A stretch of 64,000 bases of DNA, taken from assembly GCF_002860365.1 (NCBI RefSeq), contig NZ_NMWT01000003.1:152047-216046 (forward strand), given 5' to 3'. Positions 63,689 through 64,000 of this stretch are shown in pieces. A program made the position numbers and the translations under genes. Position 1 is the stretch's first letter, and the number at the start of each line of letters is the position of its first letter. The notes beneath the pieces are model-generated. The model searched no databases and was not told the DNA's origin. It saw only the letters and a list, made by a program, of their open reading frames with translations. The DNA comes from Bifidobacterium parmae (GTDB lineage: Bacteria > Actinomycetota > Actinomycetes > Actinomycetales > Bifidobacteriaceae).

Positions 63689-64000
<312 letters not shown>

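Overview
The window reads as a stretch of chromosome from a high-GC Gram-positive bacterium, most likely a Bifidobacterium. The support is the argCJBDFR-G cluster, the bifunctional PriA-type hisA inside a hisDCB-x-HA operon, the actinobacterial DUF3043 and DUF4191 membrane proteins, polyphosphate glucokinase, a 900-residue NAD+-dependent DNA ligase and many leaderless-looking starts. I do not assign a species. All calls come from reading the sequence; no database search was run.

Layout. Positions 1-250 hold the 3' end of a LuxR-type regulator, followed by a repeat-rich gap. From 0.6 to 8.3 kb the arginine biosynthesis genes lie on the minus strand: argC-J-B-D-F-R as one tightly coupled operon, and argG with its own promoter. 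Paired ARG boxes, with identical 20-bp phasing, precede both argC and argG. From 8.3 to 14 kb come a proline/glycine-rich DUF4190-like membrane protein, pheST and a SpoU-family RNA methyltransferase.

14.1-19.1 kb is an accessory patch of lower GC: a DUF234 ATPase behind a cluster of AACATTAA motifs, a truncated DUF2326 gene, an orphan toxin tail with its probable immunity gene, and a decayed rhuM gene. 19.2-22.6 kb is ykoE-ykoD-ykoC, an ECF-type importer behind a TPP riboswitch and therefore probably for a thiamine precursor. 22.6-35 kb is mostly housekeeping: an M20 peptidase, DUF3043, a lipoamide-dehydrogenase-like protein, DUF4191, glutamine synthetase, a CDF transporter, ligA and mrp.

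35-45.6 kb holds a 1154-residue TPR-like protein of unknown function, a GT-C-like membrane protein, an arylsulfate sulfotransferase, an ABC ATPase with a degenerate signature, an aminotransferase and ppgK. 45.8-52.9 kb is a flavin neighbourhood: a nitroreductase, ribU behind an FMN riboswitch, an unusual single-chain ECF motor (EcfA-EcfA-EcfT) and, convergent to it, an FMN_bind/ApbE/ferric-reductase-like operon. Riboflavin uptake, covalent flavinylation and a transmembrane electron conduit therefore sit side by side.

53-63.3 kb carries an MFS transporter, a second glutamine synthetase, a DUF2252 protein, a striking repeat field and the his operon. The right end is the 3' end of an rRNA operon (23S then 5S, minus strand).

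The most unusual observation is a family of bipartite hairpin repeats (a GACCACCC head, a small hairpin, then a CTCCC/GGGAG hairpin). There are at least seven copies. In three of them the hairpin end is tandemly amplified with a copy-specific period (42, 45 or 24 bp), and two of those amplified copies lie in frame inside ECF transporter genes.
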